A stretch of DNA of 7,689 bases from Nocardioides sp. GTDB lineage: Bacteria; Actinomycetota; Actinomycetes; Propionibacteriales; Nocardioidaceae. The stretch covers positions 1 through 7,689 of the forward strand of contig JAKDNC010000162.1 in NCBI GenBank assembly GCA_030452025.1, written 5' to 3'. Position 1 is the stretch's first letter. The number at the start of each line of letters is the position of its first letter. This document shows positions 1-6,580 of the stretch, in pieces. The translations under genes were made by a program, and so were the position numbers. A model generated the notes under the pieces. That model saw only the letters and a program-made list of their open reading frames with translations. It searched no databases and had not been told where the DNA came from.

Positions 1-318
1 CCGGTCGTGGGCGCAGCCTGGGCGGACGGCCTCGAGCAGCGACCTGACGGGCTCTGGCCCCAGTGGGACGCCGACGTCCTCGCCGACGCGCTCTCCGATG
101 TCGCCGAGCGGGAGTTTGCCGAGGAGTGGGAAGCGATCAGTGCACCAACGCTCCTGATCCGCGGGGAGCGGGGATCGATCCCCGGCGACCAGATCTCCCG
201 GATGCTGCGCGCCCGTCCCGAGACCCGGCTGGAGACGATCGCGAATGCCGGCCACGACGTGCACCTCGAGCAGCCGGTCGCCTGGCTGAAGGCGTTGCGA
301 GAGTTCCTCGATCCGTGA
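1..318 (+). CDS. alpha/beta-hydrolase fold protein, C-terminal fragment (5' end outside window)
   Basis: The frame is open from the first base, so the gene begins upstream; 105 residues remain. The fragment reads like the last third of an alpha/beta-hydrolase. A beta-strand APTLLIRGE (fragment residues 48-56) normally leads to the acid of the catalytic triad, and the motif AGHDVHLEQP (83-92) carries the expected catalytic histidine (H85). It ends in the usual amphipathic helix, ALREFLDP. The normal acid position after LLIRG holds an ERGSIP stretch, so the acid residue is not obvious. The nucleophile elbow lies outside the window, so substrate and reaction cannot be named; esterase, lipase, epoxide hydrolase or haloperoxidase-like members are all possible. 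A strong hairpin 20 bases after the stop separates it from the padR unit, so it is probably not co-transcribed with what follows. The fold call is fairly sure; the function is unknown. Confidence 0.8.
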   Translation, partial: PVVGAAWADGLEQRPDGLWPQWDADVLADALSDVAEREFAEEWEAISAPTLLIRGERGSIPGDQISRMLRARPETRLETIANAGHDVHLEQPVAWLKALREFLDP

Positions 319-337
319 CCCGCATTCGCTGAAGGGC

Positions 338-364
338 CCGGTCCGCTGCTCGACAGTGGACCGG
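338..364 (+). terminator. hairpin terminator after the hydrolase gene
   Basis: An 11-base stem, CCGGTCCGCTG (338-348) with CAGTGGACCGG (354-364), closes a five-base loop CTCGA. All pairs are Watson-Crick except one G-T. It lies 20 bases after the hydrolase stop and just before the padR promoter. No T-run follows, as is common for actinobacterial hairpin terminators. It would insulate the padR promoter from upstream transcription. Activity is inferred from structure only. Confidence 0.75.
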
Positions 365-390
365 ACCTCGCGTTGCACAACGCAGTTTCT

Positions 391-427
391 TTGACATTAG
401 TGTGTGTCACACACTAATGTCTTAGGC
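391..427 (+). promoter_or_regulatory. padR promoter overlapped by a palindromic operator
   Basis: TTGACA (391-396), an 18-base spacer and TAATGT (415-420, fits TANNNT) form a promoter whose predicted transcription start falls at the ATG at 428, seven bases after the hexamer. A palindrome with arms GACATTAGTGTGTG (393-406) and CACACACTAATGTC (408-421) around one central T covers most of the -35, the whole spacer and the -10. The arms match at all 14 positions. A bound dimer would occlude RNA polymerase. Since the first gene downstream is a PadR repressor, negative autoregulation of padR and the HAAS gene is the simplest reading. Protein binding is inferred. Confidence 0.8.
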
Positions 428-754
428 ATGAGCGACTCCGCTGTCCTGGCCGGCCACCTGCAGGAGCTGCGGCGAGGAACCGTGGTGATGGCCGCACTCG
501 CCACGCTGCACCGGCCGACGTACGGCTATGCCCTGCTCGAGTCACTCGACGCAGCGGGATTCCACGTCGACGGCAACACGCTCTATCCCCTGCTGCGCCG
601 CCTGGAGCGACAGGGCCTGCTGGCCAGCGAGTGGAACACCGAGGAGTCGCGACCGCGGAAGTTCTACTCCGTCTCTACCGACGGCGAGGCCCTGCTGACC
701 GACCTGCTCGCCGAGTGGGAGTCACTGCATGCATCCATCGAGAGATTGAGGTAG
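428..754 (+). CDS. PadR-family transcriptional repressor
   Basis: This 108-residue protein is a small PadR winged-helix regulator, essentially only the DNA-binding domain plus a short C-terminal helix. Visible family marks are YGYALLESL (residues 32-40), the recognition-helix region NTLYPLLRRLERQGLL (50-65) and the wing RPRKFYSVSTDG (75-86). The C-terminal helix (about 87-108) is the usual dimerisation helix. ATG 428 was chosen over an in-frame GTG at 404 because 404 lies inside the operator and upstream of the predicted transcription start; the ATG has no good Shine-Dalgarno and appears leaderless. The stop is four bases before the start of the HAAS membrane gene, the classic PadR-HAAS pair, in which the membrane partner is thought to sense or relay a signal to the repressor. 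The ligand is unknown. Likely self-regulated through the 393-421 palindrome. Confidence 0.92.
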   Translation: MSDSAVLAGHLQELRRGTVVMAALATLHRPTYGYALLESLDAAGFHVDGNTLYPLLRRLERQGLLASEWNTEESRPRKFYSVSTDGEALLTDLLAEWESLHASIERLR

Positions 755-758
755 ACCC

Positions 759-1769
759 ATGGCCACACTCACCGAGAAGTATGTCCACGCGGTCACCCGT
801 GCCCTTCCCGAAGACGAGCGTGAGGATGTCGCACAGGAGCTCCGCGCAACCATCGCGGACCGCGTCGACGCCCTCCTCGCCGAGGATCCCTGGCTCGAGT
901 CCCTCGCGGCCGAGCACGCGGCCGTGGCCGAGCTCGATGACCCCGCCCGTCTGTCCGCCGGCTACACCGGGCGGCCACTGCACCTCATCGGGCCAGAGGC
1001 CTACCCCGCCTACGTGGGGCTCCTGAGAGCCCTGGTCGTCACGGCCCTGCCGATCATCGCCGTCGTCACCGTCGTCGTCGGGATCCTCTCGGGGGATCAC
1101 TTCGGCGCGATCATCGGCCACATGGCATGGGCGACGTTCAACGTGGCAGTCCACGTGTTCTTCTGGACGACTCTGGTCTGGGTCCTGGTAGAGCGGAACG
1201 CTGCCCCGGGGAAGGTGGCCCGCGACCTCGGCAACCCCTGGACCCCGGACGACCTGCCCGAGCCACCACGGGCGACAGGGGTCCCCATCAGCGAGACCGT
1301 CGTCGGACTCACCCTTCTGGGCATGGCGGTCGCCTTCGTGATCGGCCAGCACTTCCTCTCCTGGTTCACCACCGCCGACGGAGACCCGCTGCCGATGCTC
1401 GATCCCGACCTCTGGTCAGGGTGGCTCCTGCTGGTGGTGGGCGCGCTCCTCGCCATGATGGCCTTCGAGGTCATCCGGTTCCGCGCGCAGCACTGGACGG
1501 CCCCGCTGGCCGTGGCCAAGACGGTCCTGACGATCGCCTTCGCGGTGCCCGTGATCTGGCTGGCAGTCACCGACCGTCTGTTCAACCCGCCCTACCTCGC
1601 CGATCTGGACCGTCTCTGGGTCGACGTGGATGCCGGTCACCTCAACACGATCGTGTGGATCACCGTCGCCGTGGTCGCGCTCTGGGACATCGCGGACAGC
1701 TGGCGCAAGGCACGCCTCGCTTCGCGGGAGGAACCGCTGGGCAGGGATGGCCTAACCTCGCACCCATGA
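759..1769 (+). CDS. HAAS signalling-domain membrane protein, partner of PadR
   Basis: This 336-residue protein has an N-terminal soluble helical HAAS domain (about 1-80) and a membrane part. HAAS signs are ALPEDEREDVAQELRATI (15-32) and DDPARLSAGYTGRPLHLIGP (60-79), which resemble the usual 'DP..L...Y.GRP..LIGP' end of that domain. Hydrophobic segments at about 88-110, 118-144, 178-203, 218-237, 248-270 and 294-311 suggest six membrane helices, with a short basic cytoplasmic tail. The start has a Shine-Dalgarno GAGG (748-751) that straddles the padR stop, seven bases before ATG, so translation is probably coupled to padR. Proteins of this kind sit next to padR in many Gram-positive genomes and are presumed to be sensors or anti-regulators; no transport or enzyme motif is visible. 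The 3' end overlaps the mutase start by four bases (ATGA), which may tie the regulatory pair to sugar-phosphate metabolism. Confidence 0.85.
   Translation: MATLTEKYVHAVTRALPEDEREDVAQELRATIADRVDALLAEDPWLESLAAEHAAVAELDDPARLSAGYTGRPLHLIGPEAYPAYVGLLRALVVTALPIIAVVTVVVGILSGDHFGAIIGHMAWATFNVAVHVFFWTTLVWVLVERNAAPGKVARDLGNPWTPDDLPEPPRATGVPISETVVGLTLLGMAVAFVIGQHFLSWFTTADGDPLPMLDPDLWSGWLLLVVGALLAMMAFEVIRFRAQHWTAPLAVAKTVLTIAFAVPVIWLAVTDRLFNPPYLADLDRLWVDVDAGHLNTIVWITVAVVALWDIADSWRKARLASREEPLGRDGLTSHP
1753..1765 (+). promoter_or_regulatory. possible leaderless -10 element of the mutase gene
   Basis: TAACCT (1753-1758, fits TANNNT) lies exactly seven bases before the mutase ATG at 1766. This is the same geometry as upstream of padR and deoC, and no Shine-Dalgarno is close to the ATG. 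No good -35 is seen at 17-19 bases upstream. The element sits inside the end of the HAAS gene. Read-through from padR-HAAS with coupling through the ATGA overlap is an alternative, and both may operate. Confidence 0.5.
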
Positions 1770-3445
1770 CTGGAACGCTGCTGGTCCAGGCCCGGGCATG
1801 GGCCGCCGAGGACCCCGACCACGCCACCCGCACCGAGCTGGAGCAGGTGATCGCCGCCGCGGAGTCCGGAGACGACGCCGCCGAGGCCGACCTCGAGGAC
1901 CGATTCGACGGGACGCTCGAGTTCGGCACCGCCGGCCTGCGTGGCGCCCTGGGCGGGGGGCCGAACCGGATGAACCGGATCGTGGTGATCCGTGCGGCGG
2001 CCGGGCTGGCGGCGTACCTCAAGGCTCACGGCGCGACCGGCGAGGACTCCGTCGTGATCGGCTACGACGCGCGGCACAACTCCGATGTCTTCGCGCGCGA
2101 CACCGCCGAGGTGATGACCGGCGCGGGCATCCACGCCTACCTGCTGCCCGGACAACTCCCCACGCCCGTGCTGGCCTACGCGATCCGGAAGCTCGGCTGC
2201 GTGGCCGGCGTGATGGTGACCGCGAGCCACAACCCGCCGCAGGACAACGGCTACAAGGTCTACCTGGGCGACGGCAGCCAGATCGTGCCGCCTGCGGACA
2301 CGGAGATCGCGGACCAGATCGCGGCCGTCGGTCCCCTCACCGGAGTGACCCGGGGCCACGCCGGTGAGCAGCTCGACAACGAGGTCCTCGACGCCTACGT
2401 CGCCTCCGTCGGCACCGTCCTCGGCAGTGCTCCTGCTGCATCACGCCGGGACCTTAGGCTCGTCTACACACCCCTGCACGGCGTCGGCAACAGCACCGTC
2501 CTGCGGGTCCTCGACGATGCCGGGTTCCGGGCACCGGCCGTCGTGCCAGCGCAGCGGGACCCGGACCCGGAATTCTCCACGGTGGCCTTCCCCAACCACG
2601 AGGAGCCGGGCGCGATGGACCTGGCGATGGCTCTCGCCACCGACGTCGACGCCGACCTCGTCGTGGCCAACGACCCCGACGCCGACCGGTGCGCCGCCGC
2701 CGTGCCCAGTCCTCAGGGCTGGCGAATGCTCCGCGGCGACGAGGTGGGCGCACTGCTCGGTGACCACCTGCTGCGCTCGGGTGAACAAGGGGTCTACGCC
2801 GCCTCGATCGTCTCCTCGTCCCTGCTCGGCAAGCTCGCCGCCGCGGCCGGGCAGGAGTACGTCGACACCCTCACCGGCTTCAAGTGGATCGGCCGACTGG
2901 AGGGGCTCGCCTTCGGTTACGAGGAAGCCCTTGGCTACTGCGTCGACCCGGAGCATGTGAAGGACAAGGACGGTGTCTCGGCTCTACTGCTCCTCGCTCA
3001 GATCGCCGCCGACGCGAAGGCGGAGGGCCGCGCCCTCACCGACCTGCTCGACGACATCGCTGTACGACACGGGCTGCACGCCACCGACCAGCTCTCGGCG
3101 CGGGTCTCCGACCTCGCAGAGATCGACGCAGCGATGGCGCGCCTACGCAGCACCCCGCCGGTCGAGCTGGGCGGACTGGCCGTGGAGCAGGCCGAGGACC
3201 TCAGCCTCGGCACGGAGAAGCTCCCGCCGACCGACGGGCTGCGCTACCGTCTCGCCGACGGCGCCCGGGTGATCGTGCGTCCCAGCGGAACCGAGCCCAA
3301 GATCAAGTGCTACCTCGAGGTCGTCGTACCGGTGGAGGAACACGGCGCTGGGTCCGTGCGCGAGGCCGTGGACGCGGCCCGCATCTCCGCCGCCGGCCGG
3401 CTCGACGCGCTCCGCAACGACATCAAGAGGGCCGCGGGCATCTGA
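1766..3445 (+). CDS. phosphosugar mutase, PGM2/phosphopentomutase type (alpha-D-phosphohexomutase superfamily)
   Basis: This 559-residue cytosolic enzyme has all four active-site loops of the superfamily. They are the phosphoserine loop TASHNPPQDNGYK (152-164, S154 carries the phosphate), the metal loop NDPDADR (302-308), the sugar loop GYEEALG (384-390) and the phosphate-binding loop RPSGTEPKIK (505-514). GTAGLRG (54-60), GFKWIG (371-376) and KDKDGVSA (399-406) are typical of the PGM2/PMM group that moves phosphate on hexoses and pentoses. ATG 1766 gives the expected N-terminus and overlaps the HAAS stop (ATGA); the frame stays open far upstream, but that part is antisense-quality sequence inside the HAAS gene. 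Its neighbour deoC suggests it makes deoxyribose-5-phosphate from the 1-phosphate. Actinobacterial annotators often call such genes phosphomannomutase (pmmB). Family call is sure; the physiological sugar is inferred. Confidence 0.93.
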   Translation: MTGTLLVQARAWAAEDPDHATRTELEQVIAAAESGDDAAEADLEDRFDGTLEFGTAGLRGALGGGPNRMNRIVVIRAAAGLAAYLKAHGATGEDSVVIGYDARHNSDVFARDTAEVMTGAGIHAYLLPGQLPTPVLAYAIRKLGCVAGVMVTASHNPPQDNGYKVYLGDGSQIVPPADTEIADQIAAVGPLTGVTRGHAGEQLDNEVLDAYVASVGTVLGSAPAASRRDLRLVYTPLHGVGNSTVLRVLDDAGFRAPAVVPAQRDPDPEFSTVAFPNHEEPGAMDLAMALATDVDADLVVANDPDADRCAAAVPSPQGWRMLRGDEVGALLGDHLLRSGEQGVYAASIVSSSLLGKLAAAAGQEYVDTLTGFKWIGRLEGLAFGYEEALGYCVDPEHVKDKDGVSALLLLAQIAADAKAEGRALTDLLDDIAVRHGLHATDQLSARVSDLAEIDAAMARLRSTPPVELGGLAVEQAEDLSLGTEKLPPTDGLRYRLADGARVIVRPSGTEPKIKCYLEVVVPVEEHGAGSVREAVDAARISAAGRLDALRNDIKRAAGI

Positions 3446-3468
3446 TCAGCCGAAGGCCAGCGCCCCGC

Positions 3469-3492
3469 GGTCAGGGTCAGGGTCAGGGTCAG
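3469..3492. repeat. four tandem GGTCAG hexamers
   Basis: Four exact copies of GGTCAG run from 3469 to 3492 between the convergent mutase and PH-like genes. On the minus strand they read as TGACCC units, so the six-base period gives the PH-like gene its TGA stop (3489-3491) and then three more in-frame TGA codons. The block may have grown by slippage. No hairpin forms from it. Confidence 0.9.
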
Positions 3493-4067
3493 CGGGCGAA
3501 GAACACCGCCGCGGCAACGAGGAGCACGGCGAGCGCGCTGATCTCGGCCCATGCCGGCCTACGCCTCGTCGGTCCGACCTCGTCTCCGCGCGCCCGGGCA
3601 TCCTCGGCGCGGGCGTTGATCCGCTCCTCGACGAAGTCGGCGAAGTTGTTCAAGGGGTCGACGCTGACCTTGCCTTGATCGCGCTTGGTCAGCTCACGCC
3701 GATGCCGGGTCAGGGCCGTCGAGTGGAAGCCACGATCGACGGTGTGCACCACCATCATCTGGCGAACAGACACTGCCTCGACTGACGCCAGCGGGATGAA
3801 GACGTCAACGAAGGCGTTGCGCAGGCGGAGCGTCGTACTCCCCAGGAAGACCGCCGGACGCAGCAGCACGGACCAGATCAGCACCATCAACACCAGGACC
3901 ACCGCCACGAAACCGAGGGCTCCGTCCCCGGGACCGTCCTGCAGGATCGTCACCACCGCGACCACGCCGAAGACGAGTCCGATCACCGCCACCACACGGC
4001 CGTTGTCCGGCCCGAGCTTCTGCGTCTCGTGCCCACCGTCGGCCACGTTCGATCCCTCTGCTGGCAT
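3489..4067 (-). CDS. small membrane protein with probable bacterial PH-like domain
   Basis: This 192-residue protein has a polar N-terminus, two membrane helices (about 24-42 and 48-70), a soluble middle (about 71-150) and a C-terminal hydrophobic segment (173-190) ending at FFAR. The middle has the pattern of bacterial PH-like domains: strands LGSTTLRLRNAF and VFIPLASVEAVSVRQ, another around MVVHTVDRGF, and a closing helix LNNFADFVEERINAR. Such 'PH domain-containing proteins' are common in actinobacteria and have no settled function. The start ATG has a good Shine-Dalgarno, AGGGAGAG (4078-4071), a few bases before it. It lies on the opposite strand between the mutase and deoC, diverging from deoC across 53 bases, so the two may share regulation. 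The fold assignment is from pattern only; an unrelated membrane protein is possible. Confidence 0.72.
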   Translation of the reverse strand: MPAEGSNVADGGHETQKLGPDNGRVVAVIGLVFGVVAVVTILQDGPGDGALGFVAVVLVLMVLIWSVLLRPAVFLGSTTLRLRNAFVDVFIPLASVEAVSVRQMMVVHTVDRGFHSTALTRHRRELTKRDQGKVSVDPLNNFADFVEERINARAEDARARGDEVGPTRRRPAWAEISALAVLLVAAAVFFAR

Positions 4068-4082
4068 GCACTCTCCCTGATA

Positions 4083-4120
4083 TTGCCGTTCGGCACCCCG
4101 GCAACCCTATGCTGGTCCGT
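4083..4120 (+). promoter_or_regulatory. deoC operon promoter, leaderless type
   Basis: TATGCT (4108-4113, fits TANNNT) is seven bases before the GTG at 4121, and a weak -35, TTGCCG (4083-4088), lies 19 bases upstream of it. No Shine-Dalgarno precedes the GTG, so the transcript probably begins at the start codon. The region also contains the ribosome binding site of the divergent PH-like gene. No clear palindromic operator for a DeoR-like regulator is visible in this short gap. Confidence 0.65.
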
Positions 4121-5086
4121 GTGACGAGCACTCCCACCGCAACCTTCGACGACATCACCTCGTCGAACTCCTCCCTGCGCCGCTTCCTGCACGGGCTTCC
4201 CGGAGTCGACCAGGTCGGCGCCGAGGCCCGGGCCGCGTCTCTGGGCACACGATCGATCAAGACCTCCGCCAAGGAGTATGCGATCGACCTCGCCATCCGG
4301 ATGGTCGACCTGACCACGCTCGAGGGCGCGGACACCGCTGGAAAAGTGCGGGCACTCGCCAACAAGGCGATCCGCCCCGATCCTGCGGACTCGTCCTGTC
4401 CGTCGGCGGCTGCGGTTTGCGTCTATCCGGACATGGTCGGTGTCGCCAAGGAGACCCTCGGCGACAGCGGTGTCAAGGTCGCGGCCGTGGCGACCGCCTT
4501 TCCGAGCGGCCGCGCAGCGCGGGACATCAAGCTGGCCGACACCCATGACGCAGTCGAGGCAGGCGCGGACGAGATCGACATGGTCATCGACCGGGGGGCG
4601 TTCCTTTCCGGTCGCTACCTCGACGTCCACGACGAGATCAGGGCCGTCAAGCAGGCCTGCACCCGTCCCGACGGCACCAGCGCCCACCTGAAGGTCATCT
4701 TCGAGACCGGCGAGCTGGCAACCTACGACAACGTACGCCGCGCCTCGTGGCTCGCGATGATGGCTGGGGGCCACTTCATCAAGACCTCCACCGGCAAGGT
4801 CCAGCCTGCGGCCACACTGCCGGTCACGATGATCATGCTGGAGGCGGTCCGCGACTTCCGTGAAGCGACCGGCCAGATGGTCGGCGTGAAACCGGCCGGC
4901 GGGATCCGGTCGGCCAAGGACGCGATCAAGTATCTCGTCACCGTCAACGAGGTCGCCGGACCCGACTGGTTGGACCCTGACTGGTTCCGCTTCGGCGCCT
5001 CCTCGCTGCTCAATGACCTGCTTATGCAGCGCACCAAGATGACGACCGGCCGCTACTCCGGCCCTGACTACTTCACGCTGGACTGA
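4121..5086 (+). CDS. deoC: deoxyribose-phosphate aldolase, long form
   Basis: This 321-residue class I aldolase reversibly splits 2-deoxyribose-5-phosphate into glyceraldehyde-3-phosphate and acetaldehyde. The Schiff-base lysine is K221 in FIKTSTGK, the equivalent of E. coli K167. The proton-relay residues are D153 in DEIDMVID (E. coli D102) and K257 in VKPAGGIR (E. coli K201). KVIFETGEL (191-199) and AFPSG (126-130) are also family motifs. At 321 residues it is longer than the roughly 260-residue E. coli enzyme, mainly through about 50 N-terminal residues, as in long-form or eukaryote-like DERA. A tyrosine (Y317) lies near the C-terminus, where E. coli has a functional terminal tyrosine. GTG 4121 was chosen over ATG 4109 because 4109 sits inside the predicted -10 element. 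First gene of a three-gene operon, nine bases before the ALDH gene. Confidence 0.96.
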   Translation: MTSTPTATFDDITSSNSSLRRFLHGLPGVDQVGAEARAASLGTRSIKTSAKEYAIDLAIRMVDLTTLEGADTAGKVRALANKAIRPDPADSSCPSAAAVCVYPDMVGVAKETLGDSGVKVAAVATAFPSGRAARDIKLADTHDAVEAGADEIDMVIDRGAFLSGRYLDVHDEIRAVKQACTRPDGTSAHLKVIFETGELATYDNVRRASWLAMMAGGHFIKTSTGKVQPAATLPVTMIMLEAVRDFREATGQMVGVKPAGGIRSAKDAIKYLVTVNEVAGPDWLDPDWFRFGASSLLNDLLMQRTKMTTGRYSGPDYFTLD

Positions 5087-5095
5087 GGCAGATTC

Positions 5096-6580
5096 ATGAC
5101 TGACAAGCGCACGGCCCAGAAGACAGCCCAGAAGACAGCCCACAAGCCCGTCTTCGACTACGCCCCGGCTCCCGAGTCGAAGGCGATCGTCGACATCAAG
5201 GCGTCGTACGGCCTGTTCATCAACGGTGAGTTCACCTCCGGCTCGTCGAAGAACGCATTCAAGACGATCAATCCGGCCACCGAGGAGGTGCTCGCCGAGA
5301 TCACCGAGGCGAGCGGGGCGGACATCGACACCGCGGTCAAGGCGGCCCGGCGTACCCACTCCCGGGTCTGGGGCCGGATGCCGGGCAAGGAGCGCGCGAA
5401 ATATCTCTACCGCATCGCCCGGATCATCCAGGAACGCGGTCGCGAGCTCGCCGTCCTCGAGACGATCGACAACGGCAAGCCGATCAAGGAGTCCCGCGAC
5501 GTCGACGTGCCCATCGCGGCGGCGTACTTCTTCTACTACGCCGGCTGGGCCGACAAGCTCGAGTACTCGGGCTACGGCAGTCAGTCGCTCGGCGTCGCGG
5601 CGCAGGTCATCCCGTGGAACTTCCCCCTGCTCATGCTGTCGTGGAAGATCGCCCCGGCCCTCGCTGCCGGCAACACGGTGGTGCTCAAGCCTGCGGAGAC
5701 CACGTCCCTGACCGCGTTGCTGTTCGCCGAGATCTGCCAGCAGGCAGACCTCCCACCCGGTGTCGTCAACATCGTCACCGGCGCCGGAGAGACCGGACGG
5801 TCCCTGGTCGGACACGAGGACGTCGACAAGATCGCCTTCACCGGGTCCACCGATGTCGGCCGCTCGATCGCCAGGACGGTGGCCGGAAGCAACAAGAAGG
5901 TCACCCTCGAGCTCGGCGGCAAGGCAGCCAACATCGTCTTCGACGACGCCCCCATGGATCAGGCCATCGAGGGCATCGTCAACGGAATCTTCTTCAACCA
6001 GGGCCACGTCTGCTGTGCCGGCAGTCGCCTGCTCGTCCAGGAGAACGTCGCCGACGAGGTGCTCGAGCGGCTCAAGCGTCGGATGTCCACGCTCCGCGTC
6101 GGCGACCCGCTGGACAAGAACACCGACGTTGGCGCGATCAACTCCGCGGAGCAGCTGGGCCGGATCCGTGAGCTCTCCGCGATTGGCGAGGAGGAGGGCG
6201 CGGGCCGCTGGTCGCCGACCTGCGAGTTGCCCGACAACGGCTTCTGGTTCCCGCCGACCCTGTTCACCGGCGTCACCCAGGCCCACCGGATCGCCCGCGA
6301 GGAGATCTTCGGGCCGGTGCTTTCGGTGCTCACGTTCCGCACGCCCGCCGAGGCAGTCGAGAAGGCGAACAACACGCCGTACGGCCTCTCCGCGGGGATC
6401 TGGACCGACAAGGGCTCCCGGATCCTGTGGATGGCCAACCAGCTGCGCGCCGGCGTGGTCTGGGCCAACACGTTCAACAAGTTCGATCCGACGAGCCCGT
6501 TCGGTGGCTACAAGGAGTCCGGCTACGGCCGCGAAGGTGGCCGTCACGGCCTCGAGGCCTACCTGAAGGGAACCAACTGA
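5096..6580 (+). CDS. aldehyde dehydrogenase (NAD(P)-dependent, catalytic subunit; deoC-linked)
   Basis: This 494-residue protein is a complete ALDH. Cofactor site: PWNFP (173-177, with N175), LKPAE (197-201, K198) and FTGSTDVG (248-255). Catalysis: general base E272 in LELGGK and nucleophile C306 in NQGHVCCAGSR (301-311). EEIFGPV (402-408) and PFGGYKESGYGRE (468-480) are present too. A Shine-Dalgarno GAGG (5085-5088), overlapping the deoC stop, is seven bases before the ATG. Next to deoC, the likely substrate is acetaldehyde from deoxyribose-5-phosphate, giving acetate and NADH; this is inference. Residues 6-17 hold three TAQK/TAHK repeats, a basic tail outside the ALDH fold. The stretch at about 359-390 (ELPDNGFWFPPTLF) lacks the Gly-Gly common in ordinary ALDHs. 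The stop overlaps the start of the next ALDH-like gene by one base (TGATG), suggesting coupled, stoichiometric synthesis. Confidence 0.94.
   Translation: MTDKRTAQKTAQKTAHKPVFDYAPAPESKAIVDIKASYGLFINGEFTSGSSKNAFKTINPATEEVLAEITEASGADIDTAVKAARRTHSRVWGRMPGKERAKYLYRIARIIQERGRELAVLETIDNGKPIKESRDVDVPIAAAYFFYYAGWADKLEYSGYGSQSLGVAAQVIPWNFPLLMLSWKIAPALAAGNTVVLKPAETTSLTALLFAEICQQADLPPGVVNIVTGAGETGRSLVGHEDVDKIAFTGSTDVGRSIARTVAGSNKKVTLELGGKAANIVFDDAPMDQAIEGIVNGIFFNQGHVCCAGSRLLVQENVADEVLERLKRRMSTLRVGDPLDKNTDVGAINSAEQLGRIRELSAIGEEEGAGRWSPTCELPDNGFWFPPTLFTGVTQAHRIAREEIFGPVLSVLTFRTPAEAVEKANNTPYGLSAGIWTDKGSRILWMANQLRAGVVWANTFNKFDPTSPFGGYKESGYGREGGRHGLEAYLKGTN
5111..5146 (+). repeat. three 12-bp tandem repeats encoding TAQK/TAQK/TAHK
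   Basis: The units acggcccagaag, acagcccagaag and acagcccacaag differ by one base each from the central copy and encode residues 6-17 of the ALDH. The result is a flexible, lysine-rich N-terminal extension before the conserved fold. It probably arose by in-frame duplication. Confidence 0.85.

Noticed and set aside
404..427. GTG at 404 as the padR start
   Set aside because: It lies inside the palindromic operator, upstream of the predicted transcription start, and would add eight residues not needed for the PadR fold.
1127..1765. Long upstream extension of the mutase frame, which would give a 772-residue protein
   Set aside because: This part overlaps the HAAS membrane gene in another frame and reads as low-complexity Arg/Pro/Gly sequence; the true family N-terminus begins at 1766.
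3432..3470. Seven-base stem CCGCGGG/CCCGCGG around the mutase stop as a terminator
   Set aside because: The loop is about 25 bases, the 5' arm lies in coding sequence and no T-run follows; too weak to call in high-GC DNA.
4109..4120. ATG at 4109 as the deoC start
   Set aside because: It overlaps the TATGCT -10 element and has no ribosome binding site; GTG 4121 has the same seven-base spacing as the other leaderless genes.
3983..6547. 854-codon open frame on the minus strand across deoC and the ALDH
   Set aside because: It is antisense to two genes with clear catalytic motifs, has Arg/Gly/Asp/Leu-rich composition typical of high-GC shadow frames, and shows no domain.
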